Assembly (NCBI GenBank): GCA_964250615.1
Contig: CAXUGM010000007.1
DNA length: 64,000 nucleotides
Source of the DNA: Blautia sp900556555
Lineage (GTDB): Bacteria; Bacillota; Clostridia; Lachnospirales; Lachnospiraceae
Strand: one strand, 5' to 3'
The notes under the pieces are model-generated. The model had not been told where the DNA came from and did no database searches. It worked only from the letters and a program-made list of their open reading frames with translations. This document shows, piece after piece, positions 1 through 7,678 of this stretch. Position 1 is the first letter of the stretch. Each line of letters begins with the position of its first letter. A program made the translations under genes and the position numbers.

Positions 1-781
1 AAGGCCTCCTTATGATAAAATATTTTACCATAGAAGACCTTCTAAAACATTATTTACAGAAAAAGTTTCACATTCTCGCTCCGGAAAGATATGCACTATT
101 TTTCCGGAAAAGGGTGCTTTGAATTTCTGGAAAGCATGCACTATTGCATTGGAATACTCATTTAATTATAAATCTAAATTATTATTGTTTTGCCCTGAGA
201 ATAATTGCTTGGTTTATGTTGATTTGAATTTAATGCAGAATAAGATAATTCCATTGAGCGGATTTGAGAACTGGATATTTTCACCATTGTATATTTGGAA
301 TCAGAACGCCGTGGTTTTGTCGGATTATAAAGGAAACGTGGTTAGAGTGGACTTAGAAAACTGTAGAATTCATATTCCTGATAAACAAGATGTAATGTAT
401 CGGTCAATAAAAGCGGACAATGAAAAATGGAAGGGATATCAGATTCACAAAATATATAGAGAAAAAAAGAAAGCCATTTTAATTGAGCAAAATCAAATAG
501 TAAAACTTGTAGATTATAGCCACGATATGAGAACTATCGGTGAATTTTAAAAAGGGCAATTTTACGATTTTGAATGGGAAAATGACTATTTTACCATGGT
601 AAGCGAAGATAAGGTGTTACTTGTTCATGACGGTAAAAGTACAAGTTTTAAACCTGAACAATCGTATAACTTTTTTAGAGGGAAAATTATGAGTAAGAAA
701 AAAGATGTTCTTTTTTTGCTCAGCGCTATGAAATCCCATTTGAACAATAGTAAAATTCAAAAGATTGAATTGGCGAAATGA
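1..781 (+). pseudogene. 3' part of an unrecognised gene, interrupted by an in-frame stop
   Basis: The reading frame is open from the left edge of the window to a TAA at 548-550, then continues in the same frame as plausible protein to a TGA at 779-781. Nothing recognisable as a family is present. The translated text is rich in aromatic and charged residues and reads like a beta-rich protein (for example a segment VVLSDYKGNVVRVDLENC). The part after the stop starts with KGQFYDFEWENDYF and has an ATG at 596 without a good ribosome site. The simplest reading is one gene broken by a nonsense mutation. Two separate genes, or a sequencing error, remain possible. The 5' end lies outside the window. 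Confidence 0.5.
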
Positions 782-816
782 AAAATTTATAGTCTTGCAA
801 TTATGTACAGTTATCA

Positions 817-872
817 AGAAGCTACTTCCCAGCCTGTTCAACTAACAGCCAGGACAGTAGCTTCTTTCTTTT
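817..872 (+). terminator. Hairpin terminator after the broken gene
   Basis: Arms AGAAGCTACT (817-826) and AGTAGCTTCT (856-865) are perfectly complementary and are followed by a T-rich run on the plus strand. It ends the left-edge gene and sits between it and the convergent regulator. Confidence 0.7.
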
Positions 873-882
873 GTCAGCGACA

Positions 883-1200
883 CTAATTTTTCAACAGAAC
901 TTCTATGATGTCACATATGATTTTCTGTTTTTCTTCGCTTAAATCCTTCATTTTTTCAAGATATGCAGATACCCTGAGGATATATCCGTTATTGATTTCA
1001 CTGGCAAGAAGCTCATCCGCTGATACATTCAGGCAGTTTGCGATGATGATGAAATTTTCCAGAGAAGGGGCTTTTTTTCCACATTCCACCTGGCTTATGT
1101 AGCCGGTGGACAGGTCAGCCATTTCTGCAAGATCTTCCTGCCGCAGCTTATTTTCAATACGTTTCCGTTTGATTTGTTTTCCTATTTCTTTGTAATTCAT
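883..1200 (-). CDS. XRE-family HTH transcriptional regulator
   Basis: A 105-residue protein whose first 65 residues form a classic XRE/Cro helix-turn-helix: IGKQIKRKRIENKLRQEDLA, then STGYISQVECGKKAPSL for the recognition helix and turn, then ANCLNVSADELL. The C-terminal 35 residues are helical (MKDLSEEKQKIICDIIEVLL) and probably dimerise. It is monocistronic and converges on the broken left-edge gene. Its upstream region carries a 9-bp inverted repeat around a -10-like sequence, which suggests autoregulation. The target is unknown. Confidence 0.85.
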   Translation of the reverse strand: MNYKEIGKQIKRKRIENKLRQEDLAEMADLSTGYISQVECGKKAPSLENFIIIANCLNVSADELLASEINNGYILRVSAYLEKMKDLSEEKQKIICDIIEVLLKN

Positions 1201-1219
1201 CTATGACATACACTCCTAT

Positions 1220-1256
1220 GTATATTTCTGATTTTAGTATAGGATTTGAAATATAC
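1220..1256 (-). promoter_or_regulatory. Candidate XRE operator flanking a minus-strand -10
   Basis: GTATATTTC (1220-1228) and GAAATATAC (1248-1256) are a perfect 9-bp inverted repeat with a 19-bp spacer. On the minus strand the spacer contains TATACT, a good -10 for the XRE gene. A dyad over the core promoter of a small regulator is typical of autorepression; that role is inferred. Confidence 0.45.
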
Positions 1257-1351
1257 CGATTACAGAAACTCAAAGTAAAATAATATATCTTATAGTAAAA
1301 TCAGACGTCATCTATCTACAGGGAATGGCCAGTGCAAAAATTTACTCGGGC

Positions 1352-1380
1352 TTGACAAAGCCCACAGGCAGGTCTATACT
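1352..1380 (+). promoter_or_regulatory. Sigma-A-type promoter of the initiator tRNA
   Basis: TTGACA (1352-1357), a 17-bp spacer, then TATACT (1375-1380), ending 21 bp before the mature tRNA. Confidence 0.85.
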
Positions 1381-1401
1381 TTAAACATAGCAAAATATTG
1401 A

Positions 1402-1475
1402 CGCGGGATGGAGCAGTCTGGAAGCTCGTCGGGCTCATAACCCGAAGGCCGCAGGTTCAAATCCTGCTCCCGCTA
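1402..1475 (+). tRNA. Initiator tRNA-fMet (CAT)
   Basis: A 74-nt cloverleaf with anticodon loop CTCATAA closed by three consecutive G-C pairs (GGG/CCC), the hallmark of initiator tRNAs. The first acceptor pair is mismatched (C1 against T72), also an initiator trait, although C-A is the commoner form. The T arm is GCAGG TTCAAAT CCTGC. The 3' CCA is not encoded. It stands alone with its own promoter and terminator. Confidence 0.93.
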
Positions 1476-1483
1476 CTTTATGA

Positions 1484-1510
1484 ATCCTGAGAAAATCTCA
1501 GGATTTTTTT
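1484..1510 (+). terminator. Terminator of the tRNA-fMet unit
   Basis: ATCCTGAGA (1484-1492) pairs with TCTCAGGAT (1496-1504), followed by seven T residues. Confidence 0.85.
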
Positions 1511-1606
1511 GGTAGAACGAGAATGATTACATTATATGCATGGTAATATGCCAATCGATTTTGGTATAGGAAAATTCAGAAAAATATAGGGTTTTCCATA
1601 AATCTA

Positions 1607-1615
1607 TGATATAAT
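1607..1615 (+). promoter_or_regulatory. Extended -10 promoter of the zinc-ribbon/sortase pair
   Basis: TGATATAAT matches an extended -10 element (TGnTATAAT). No clear -35 is visible at the proper distance, as is common for extended -10 promoters. Confidence 0.5.
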
Positions 1616-1667
1616 ATCCGCATGAAAAAGAAGAAATATTACTTCACCGGAGGGAGGCGGAGTTGTT

Positions 1668-2819
1668 ATGAAGAAATCTTGTATATTGTGCGGTGGGAAA
1701 TTAAAAGATGGTATTTGTACGGAATGTGGAATGGACAACCGGAAGTCTGATGAAATGTACCAAAAGACTCTGAATCAAAGTGACTGTAAAAATATGAGGT
1801 TGAGCCATGTTCATACAGATAATAAAGCAGAACCATACGAAAACCCTGTCATAAATCAGGCGAGAAGGCAGGAAAAAACGCAGAATACAAGGGAAAAATC
1901 CGAAAGCAAAAAGGCAAAACAGCCAGAGAAACCATTTGCAGATATCTATTCCCAGTACCGTTCCAAGGCCATTCGTACATCGGAACAATGGAAAAGCAAA
2001 GAGGCTTCCGGGAATAGCAAGCTTACAATTGTAGTCAGCATTGTGGTAATTGTTCTGGGACTTGTCATTACCCTTGCAGATAATTTGGGAAAACCCGAAA
2101 AAATGCCGGAGTGGACAGAAGAAACCGTCAGTGAAGCATATGAAGAACAGGAAGAGTATGATCCTTTTGCATACGTAGAGGAAGAACTTCCTTTAGAGGG
2201 AGAAATCTGGGAAGAAGAACGGTCCGCAGGAATGTATGTGGTAGGAATCGACATACCGGAAGGTGAATATGTGCTGGAAGGAAAAAAAGGAAGTTCTTAC
2301 AGCGTTTATGACAGCAGGCATTATCTGTCCGTAAACGATAGTTTTCATTCAGAAGAGGAAGATACGAAATGGGTAGGGGGCGTGAAACTTTTTGAAGGTG
2401 CAGTGGTGTGTGTAGATGGGATGTATCCGGTGAAATTCTATACAGAAAATGCACAGTTAGAAAATATGGGAGCCAGGACAGCCAACCTGCTGACAGAAAC
2501 TTTTGAAATGTCTGGAACTTCTGTGGCAGGAGAAGCCTTTCCGGAAGGAACCTATGATGTGTATTGCATAGGAGATTCCTTTGGGGTGTTTAATTTTGAC
2601 CTGGAACTGAGCAGGGAAGGTTATACAGATTCCTTTGGCATGTCTACGCTGATGGAGGCGAATCCCACAAATGAATACCCGGATTACTGTTCAAAGTATG
2701 AGAATCTTGTGATTCCCGCAGGGGCAAAGCTTGATACAGGAGAGATGAAAATAAAACTGGTTCCAAGTGCAGGGATTACCACAGAAGATTACATGTCGTT
2801 TTACGATAATGTTTATTGA
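1668..2819 (+). CDS. Zinc-ribbon membrane protein of unknown function
   Basis: A 383-residue protein that begins with a short zinc ribbon (C5-x2-C8 and C17-x2-C20), followed by a charged, low-complexity linker, one membrane segment near residues 118-139, an acidic stretch (EEQEEYDPFAYVEEELP), and a large outer domain of about 200 residues. That domain has two similar halves, each with a glycine-rich P-E-G-x-Y motif (DIPEGEYVLEG and AFPEGTYDVYC), so an internal duplication is likely. It starts after a good AGGGAGG site and lies 30 bp upstream of the sortase, so the two are probably cotranscribed. No sorting motif is seen. The function is not known. Confidence 0.8.
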   Translation: MKKSCILCGGKLKDGICTECGMDNRKSDEMYQKTLNQSDCKNMRLSHVHTDNKAEPYENPVINQARRQEKTQNTREKSESKKAKQPEKPFADIYSQYRSKAIRTSEQWKSKEASGNSKLTIVVSIVVIVLGLVITLADNLGKPEKMPEWTEETVSEAYEEQEEYDPFAYVEEELPLEGEIWEEERSAGMYVVGIDIPEGEYVLEGKKGSSYSVYDSRHYLSVNDSFHSEEEDTKWVGGVKLFEGAVVCVDGMYPVKFYTENAQLENMGARTANLLTETFEMSGTSVAGEAFPEGTYDVYCIGDSFGVFNFDLELSREGYTDSFGMSTLMEANPTNEYPDYCSKYENLVIPAGAKLDTGEMKIKLVPSAGITTEDYMSFYDNVY

Positions 2820-2849
2820 TAAAAATAAAAGGCAGCAGGAGCAGCAGAT

Positions 2850-3638
2850 ATGAGCAAAAAGAAGAAAAAAAGAACAGCCGGAGACTGGATACGCAGTATT
2901 ATTTTGATTCTGGCACTGGGAGTATTTTTGTTTTCAGCAGTGAAGCTTGTTCAGATTTTCCTGGAATATAAAGAAGGAACAGATGAATACAACAGAGTGC
3001 GGGAATACGTAACAGCCATTCCAGAAGAAGAGGAGAATAATGCAGAAGGGGAAGAGGTACAGGAAGAAAAACCTCAGGCACCCCAGGTAGACTGGGAGGG
3101 GCTTCTGGCAAAAAATAAAGACGTGATCGGATGGATTCAAATAGAAGGAACAGAAATCAGTTATCCAATCATGAAGGGAACAGATAATTCTTATTACTTA
3201 AAGCATACTTTTGAGGGAAATTATAACATTGCAGGGTCTATTTTTGTTGATTACATGAACAGCAGTGATTTTGAGGACTGTAATACCTTGATTTATGGAC
3301 ATAACATGAAGAATGGTTCCATGTTCGGAATGCTCAGAAAACACTTTAAAGATGAAGCATCTGTTCCGGGAAAATATATTTGGGTCTGCACTCCGCAGCA
3401 AAACTACCGTTATGAAATTTTTTCCAGCCATGTAGTAGATGCGGCAGGTGAGGTATATACCTTATTCCCGGAAGCGGGAGAGCCTTTTGCAGAGTATCTG
3501 GAACATATGGTGCAGCAGTCCATGGTTGATTACAAGGTTCCTGTGACAAAGGATGACAAGATTATTACCTTGTCTACCTGTACAGGAAATGATGCCACTA
3601 GATTTGTGGTTCAGGCAAAAAGAGAAGGGGCATATTAG
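2850..3638 (+). CDS. Class B sortase
   Basis: A transpeptidase that anchors proteins to the cell wall. The 262-residue chain has one N-terminal membrane anchor (about residues 14-36), an acidic linker, and a sortase beta-barrel with the catalytic triad visible: H151 in LIYGHNMKNG, C244 in TLSTCTGND and R251. The TLSTC signature and the IGWIQIEGTEISYPIM segment fit class B. The upstream zinc-ribbon membrane protein is the obvious operon partner, but no LPxTG- or NPxTN-like substrate lies next to it, so its substrate is probably encoded elsewhere. Confidence 0.92.
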   Translation: MSKKKKKRTAGDWIRSIILILALGVFLFSAVKLVQIFLEYKEGTDEYNRVREYVTAIPEEEENNAEGEEVQEEKPQAPQVDWEGLLAKNKDVIGWIQIEGTEISYPIMKGTDNSYYLKHTFEGNYNIAGSIFVDYMNSSDFEDCNTLIYGHNMKNGSMFGMLRKHFKDEASVPGKYIWVCTPQQNYRYEIFSSHVVDAAGEVYTLFPEAGEPFAEYLEHMVQQSMVDYKVPVTKDDKIITLSTCTGNDATRFVVQAKREGAY

Positions 3639-3649
3639 GAGGTGTTCTT

Positions 3650-4372
3650 ATGGAAAAAGTAGAAACCTTGCAGAAAATAATCACAGAAACAGATAATATT
3701 GTCTTTTTCGGAGGTGCCGGGGTATCTACAGAAAGCGGAATCCCAGATTTTAGGAGCGTAGACGGCCTGTATCATCAGCAGTGGGCATACCCGCCGGAAA
3801 CCATTTTAAGCCATAGTTTCTTTATGCGTAACCCGGAAGAATTTTACCGTTTTTATCAGGCGAAAATGCTTTGTGACACGGCTCATCCTAATGCTGCACA
3901 CAAAAAGCTTGCAGAATTAGAAAAAGCAGGAAAATTAAAAGCCATTGTGACCCAGAATATTGATAACCTGCATCAGATGGCAGGGAGTACATGTGTTCTG
4001 GAGCTGCATGGAAGTGTATATAGAAATTACTGTATGAAATGCGGTGCATTTTATGATTTCAAATATATGAAAAATAGTGAAGGTGTCCCGAAATGTGAAA
4101 AATGCGGCGGCATTATTAAACCGGATGTGGTTTTGTATGAAGAGGGATTAGACCAGGAGATTATCAGGAATTCTGTAAAAGCTATTTCAGAAGCAGATGT
4201 GATGATTATCGGAGGTACTTCTTTATCTGTTTATCCGGCAGCATCCTTGATTGATTATTTCAGAGGCCGTTACTTGATTGTAATCAACAGGGATAAAACA
4301 CCGAGAGATGGTATGGCAGATTTGGTTATCAATGAACCTATTGGGCAGGTTTTTGAAAAAATTCATATTTAA
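3650..4372 (+). CDS. cobB: NAD-dependent protein deacylase, sirtuin (SIR2/CobB family)
   Basis: Removes acyl groups from lysines using NAD+. All family motifs are visible in its 240 residues: the NAD-binding GAGVSTESGIPDFR near residues 23-36, TQNIDNLHQ, the catalytic histidine in ELHGS, four zinc cysteines (CMKC and CEKC), and GGTSLSVYPA near the C terminus. It follows the sortase by 11 bp after an AGGAGG site and precedes a DUF951 gene by 15 bp, so the three may share a transcript, though they have no obvious common task. Confidence 0.95.
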   Translation: MEKVETLQKIITETDNIVFFGGAGVSTESGIPDFRSVDGLYHQQWAYPPETILSHSFFMRNPEEFYRFYQAKMLCDTAHPNAAHKKLAELEKAGKLKAIVTQNIDNLHQMAGSTCVLELHGSVYRNYCMKCGAFYDFKYMKNSEGVPKCEKCGGIIKPDVVLYEEGLDQEIIRNSVKAISEADVMIIGGTSLSVYPAASLIDYFRGRYLIVINRDKTPRDGMADLVINEPIGQVFEKIHI

Positions 4373-4387
4373 GAGAGGTTTTGATAC

Positions 4388-4582
4388 ATGAATTATGATT
4401 ATGAAGTAGGCGATATCGTAAAATTAAAAAAGCAGCATCCCTGTGGGAGTCATGAATGGGAAATTCTGAGAGTTGGGGCAGATTTCCGTTTGAAATGTCT
4501 TGGATGTGGACATCAGGTGATGCTTTCCAGAAAACTGGTAGAAAAAAATACCAGGGAACTTCGAAAAAAGTCCCCTAGCTGA
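4388..4582 (+). CDS. DUF951 family small protein
   Basis: A 64-residue protein with the family's conserved run: GDIVKLKKQHPCGSHEWEI, then CLGCGHQVMLSR. The two cysteines in CLGCG and the earlier PCG suggest metal or nucleic-acid binding, but the function is unknown. In Firmicutes this gene often lies near rpsF and ychF; here it is 1.8 kb upstream of rpsF. Its last eight bases overlap the end of the convergent AraC gene. Confidence 0.88.
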   Translation: MNYDYEVGDIVKLKKQHPCGSHEWEILRVGADFRLKCLGCGHQVMLSRKLVEKNTRELRKKSPS

Positions 4583-5471
4583 TACTTTTCCGATATGCCA
4601 AGGGGGTCATTTGATAGTATTCCTGAAAGCGTTTTCCGAAATAGCTTTGATAATTAAAACCACAGCAAGTGCTGATCTCAGAGACAGATAGACTGGTGGT
4701 TTTCAGAAGTTCAGCGGCTTTACGGAGACGGTAGGAGATCACATACTCAAATGGTTTCTGGCATACATATTTTTGAAAACAGCGGAAACATTCACTTCGG
4801 CTGATACGGGCTGCACCTGCAATGTCTTCTATGGTGATAGAATCCTGATAGTGATTATGAATATAGGAAAGCATTTCCTGTGTTCGCTCTTTCAGGAGGA
4901 TATCTTTATCCATAGAGGACATTTTTTGTTTCTGCAAAAGTCCGGTCCGAAGGAGTGTCCACATGGCGTTTAAATTTGCAAGAATTTGCATTTTACAGCA
5001 GGTGTCGGGATGCCGGTGGGCATAAGCAGCGGAAGAGAGAAGACGGACAATTTCTCTTTGCCAGGGGATTTTAGAAGAAAAGCAGAAACCTCCCAAAGAA
5101 GGATTGTTAAGAATCGGAAGAATCTCTTCACAATAGATATCACTGCCCTTTGGAGCCAGAAATTCCGGTGCAAAGATCAAGGTCATATGCCTGGTATCTG
5201 ACCCAGGGCGGGCTGCTCTGGTAGAATGGAGAATATTAGAATTTACAAACATAGCATCTCCTGTATGAAGTTCATAGGAATGTCCATCAATCTGTGCCAG
5301 GACAGTTCCATTTAAAATAATATTAAACTCTAATTCACGGTGCCAGTGAAGCGTCATGCTTTCCATAGGATAGTTTTTATACAGGGCATCATAAGTCTGG
5401 AAGGGAAAGCCGGCATGTCCATGTCTTTTCAGTTCTTCCAAGGCATCAGAGGTAAAAATCCGCTGTTCCAT
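4575..5471 (-). CDS. AraC-family transcriptional regulator with cupin sensor
   Basis: A 298-residue regulator. Residues about 30-100 form a cupin fold (LHWHRELEFNIILNGT, DGHSYELHTGDAMFVN) likely to bind a small sugar-like effector. The C-terminal 100 residues carry the two AraC helix-turn-helix motifs (ITIEDIAGAARISRSECFRCF and SVSEISTCCGFNYQSYFGKRFQ). It is divergent from the YczE-like membrane gene with a 122-bp AT-rich gap, so regulation of that neighbour is the simplest guess. The ligand is unknown. Confidence 0.9.
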   Translation of the reverse strand: MEQRIFTSDALEELKRHGHAGFPFQTYDALYKNYPMESMTLHWHRELEFNIILNGTVLAQIDGHSYELHTGDAMFVNSNILHSTRAARPGSDTRHMTLIFAPEFLAPKGSDIYCEEILPILNNPSLGGFCFSSKIPWQREIVRLLSSAAYAHRHPDTCCKMQILANLNAMWTLLRTGLLQKQKMSSMDKDILLKERTQEMLSYIHNHYQDSITIEDIAGAARISRSECFRCFQKYVCQKPFEYVISYRLRKAAELLKTTSLSVSEISTCCGFNYQSYFGKRFQEYYQMTPLAYRKSIS

Positions 5472-5593
5472 ACAGTATTCCTCCTTTTGGGATGATAGTG
5501 ATAAAAATAAATACTTTTATAATAGAAAAAAGAAAAAACTGTTACTATAATTATAAAAGATTTTAAGGCAAAGTCAATGGAGGAGAAGTGTGG

Positions 5594-6274
5594 ATGGAAA
5601 ATAAAAAGAAAAGGATTTTTATGTGTGTATCAGGAGTATTAATCTGTGGTATCAGTGTGGGTTTTTTCAAACGTGCAGCTTTTGGCGTGGATCCGTTTCA
5701 GTCATTTATGGCGGGACTTGATGCACTTTTGCCCATAGAATTTGGAACCTTGTATGTAATAGCAAATCTGTGCCTGCTTCTGTTTAGTCTCGTTGCAGAC
5801 CGGCATTATATTGGACTGGCAACAGTGATCAATCTGTCTGTACTTGGATATGTAGCTCAATTTTCACATGAATTTTTGCTGAAGCAGTTTCCGAATCTTG
5901 GGGTAGGGGGAAGAATTTTATTTTTAATAGTGGGGATTGTGATCATGTGCCTGGCATCCTCTTTTTATTTTATGGCAGATTTAGGTGTGTCCACTTACGA
6001 TGCTGTGGCTTTGATCATTGTAAATACGTGGAAAATAGGAAAGTTTGGATATGTGAGAGTGATCTGTGACCTGGTTTGTGTGCTTATGGGAATCGGATTA
6101 TATCTTGCATCCGGCAAAGCAGTATCCCAGATAGCCGCTATCGTTGGTGTGGGGACTATTATTACAGCCTTTTTTATGGGACCATTGATTGAATTTTTCA
6201 ATGTACATGTATCAAAACCATTTTTATACGGAAAAAATAAAAAAAGTCTTGAAAAGAAAGTAGAGATATGTTAA
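5594..6274 (+). CDS. YczE/YyaS-like integral membrane protein
   Basis: A 226-residue hydrophobic protein with about five or six membrane helices. The N-terminal block SGVLICGISVGFFKRAAFGVDPFQSF and the later FYFMADLGVSTYDAVALI match the YczE/YitT-type membrane family (inner-membrane proteins of unknown transport role). I chose ATG 5594 over GTG 5588 because the GGAGGAG site at 5579-5585 is 8 bp from the former and only 2 bp from the latter. It is divergent from the AraC regulator, and the promoter of the rpsF operon lies inside its 3' end. Confidence 0.8.
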   Translation: MENKKKRIFMCVSGVLICGISVGFFKRAAFGVDPFQSFMAGLDALLPIEFGTLYVIANLCLLLFSLVADRHYIGLATVINLSVLGYVAQFSHEFLLKQFPNLGVGGRILFLIVGIVIMCLASSFYFMADLGVSTYDAVALIIVNTWKIGKFGYVRVICDLVCVLMGIGLYLASGKAVSQIAAIVGVGTIITAFFMGPLIEFFNVHVSKPFLYGKNKKSLEKKVEIC

Positions 6275-6277
6275 AAT
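6249..6277 (+). promoter_or_regulatory. Promoter of the rpsF-ssb-rpsR operon
   Basis: TTGAAA (6249-6254), 17-bp spacer, TAAAAT (6272-6277). It overlaps the end of the preceding gene. The leader that follows contains a short hairpin TCCCTG/CAGGGA (6307-6323), 14 bp before the ribosome site, which is a possible S6/S18 autoregulatory element. Confidence 0.7.
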
Positions 6278-6353
6278 AGGAACTCGTGATATATTATTAT
6301 CCTTGTTCCCTGCCAGTCAGGGAGCCAAAAGACCAAAAGGAGGTACAACAAGC

Positions 6354-6641
6354 ATGAACAAATACGAATTAGCATTAGTCGTAAATGCCAAGATTGAAGA
6401 CGAAGCTCGTGCAGCAGTAGTGGAAAAAGCAAAAGGCTATATTGCCCGTTACAACGGTACAGTAACAGAAGTTGAAGAATGGGGCAAGAAAAGATTAGCT
6501 TACGAAATCCAGAAAATGCGCGAAGGTTACTACTACTTCATTCAGTTTGAAGCAGATGCTGCTTGCCCAGCAGAAGTAGAACGTCATGTACGTATTATGG
6601 ACAATGTTTTAAGATATTTAGTTGTTAAAAAAGAAGCTTAA
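6354..6641 (+). CDS. rpsF: Small ribosomal subunit protein bS6
   Basis: A 95-residue S6 protein that binds 16S rRNA together with S18. The start MNKYELALVVNAK and the segment VEEWGKKRLAYEIQKMREGYYYFIQFEA are diagnostic. An in-frame upstream extension exists, but ATG 6354 sits 9 bp after a full AAGGAGGT, so this is the start. It leads the conserved rpsF-ssb-rpsR operon. Confidence 0.97.
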   Translation: MNKYELALVVNAKIEDEARAAVVEKAKGYIARYNGTVTEVEEWGKKRLAYEIQKMREGYYYFIQFEADAACPAEVERHVRIMDNVLRYLVVKKEA

Positions 6642-6721
6642 TATCTTCCGGGGATTATAATTTCCAGGACATAAAACGTGATTCATTCTAATTGACGATT
6701 TTTAGAATATGAGGTGATTAG

Positions 6722-7189
6722 ATGAATAAAGTAATTTTAATGGGACGTTTGACCAGAGATCCTGAGGTAAGATATTCCGCAGGTGAAAATTCAATGGCGA
6801 TTGCCAGATATACATTAGCTGTTGACCGCCGTTTCAAAAGAGACGGAGAAGCAAGTGCAGACTTTATTGGCTGCGTAGCTTTTGGAAGACAGGCAGAATT
6901 TGCAGAGAGATATTTCCGTCAGGGTATCCGTATTGTGGTGACTGGAAGAATTCAGACCGGAAGCTATACGAACAAAGATGGCAATAAGGTTTACACTACA
7001 GATGTAGTTGTAGAAGAGCAGGAATTCGCAGAGAGCAAAGCTGTCAGTGACAGTCATACATCACACGGTTCTTCTATGGGAGCAGGATTTGGGGCACCAT
7101 CCCAGGCTGCACCTGCACCGAGTGCTGCATCAGCAGATGGATTTATGAATATCCCGGATGGAATTGACGAGGAACTTCCATTTAGTTGA
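6722..7189 (+). CDS. ssb: Single-stranded DNA-binding protein
   Basis: A 155-residue SSB that coats single-stranded DNA in replication and repair. The OB fold occupies about residues 1-105 (MNKVILMGRLTRDPEVRYS, IRIVVTGRIQTGSY), followed by a flexible Ala/Ser/Pro/Gly linker and the acidic tail MNIPDGIDEELPFS, which recruits partner proteins. It lies between rpsF and rpsR as in most Firmicutes. Confidence 0.97.
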   Translation: MNKVILMGRLTRDPEVRYSAGENSMAIARYTLAVDRRFKRDGEASADFIGCVAFGRQAEFAERYFRQGIRIVVTGRIQTGSYTNKDGNKVYTTDVVVEEQEFAESKAVSDSHTSHGSSMGAGFGAPSQAAPAPSAASADGFMNIPDGIDEELPFS

Positions 7190-7229
7190 GATGAGAAATG
7201 GAAGCAATATTGATAGGAGGTAAACAATC

Positions 7230-7493
7230 ATGGCTTACGAAAAAGGTAATAGACCGGATTCTCCAATGAAGAGAAGAGGCGGACGCAGAAGAAAAAAAGT
7301 TTGTGTATTCTGCGGACAGGAAAATAACGAAATCAGCTACAAGGATGCAAACAAACTGAAAAGATACGTATCTGAGAGAGGAAAAATTCTTCCAAGAAGA
7401 ATCACAGGAAACTGTGCAAAACATCAGAGAGCTCTTACAGTTGAAATCAAGAGAGCAAGACATCTGGCAATTATGCCATACGTTCAGGACTAA
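7230..7493 (+). CDS. rpsR: Small ribosomal subunit protein bS18
   Basis: An 87-residue S18 protein. Diagnostic segments are VCVFCGQEN near residues 25-33, IS YKDANKLKRYVSERGKILPRR and TGNCAKHQRALTVEIKRARH. The CxxC-like pair plus the later cysteine mark the zinc-type S18. It starts after AGGAGG and is followed by a strong terminator, closing the rpsF operon. Confidence 0.97.
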   Translation: MAYEKGNRPDSPMKRRGGRRRKKVCVFCGQENNEISYKDANKLKRYVSERGKILPRRITGNCAKHQRALTVEIKRARHLAIMPYVQD

Positions 7494-7535
7494 TTGTCGG
7501 GTAACGTTTGCAGCCGGGTGAACGAAAGATTAAAC

Positions 7536-7571
7536 AAAGCACACTGTATTGCGGTACAGTGTGCTTTTTCT
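7536..7571 (+). terminator. Terminator of the rpsF-ssb-rpsR operon
   Basis: AAAGCACACTGTA (7536-7548) and TACAGTGTGCTTT (7555-7567) are perfectly complementary with a 6-nt loop, followed by a T run. Confidence 0.9.
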
Positions 7572-7603
7572 GTGCAGTTTGATGGAGGCGTTCTTTTTTT
7601 AAG

Positions 7604-7632
7604 TTGTATATTAGGCAAAATAATGGTATAAT
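7604..7632 (+). promoter_or_regulatory. Promoter of the gdpP-rplI-dnaB operon
   Basis: TTGTAT (7604-7609), 17-bp spacer, TATAAT (7627-7632). Because this promoter covers the upstream in-frame TTG codon at 7604, that codon cannot be the gdpP start. Confidence 0.7.
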
Positions 7633-7678
7633 ATTACGAAAGTTTCCTAATTTAAGAAAAGTATCGGCAGGTGTAGAT

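Noticed and set aside
817..865. Hairpin after the left-edge gene as an integration site
   Set aside because: It ends in a T run and lies between convergent genes, so an ordinary terminator explains it.
7604..7678. TTG start 25 codons upstream of gdpP
   Set aside because: The codon is part of the -35 of a good promoter (7604-7632), so it cannot be translated from this transcript.
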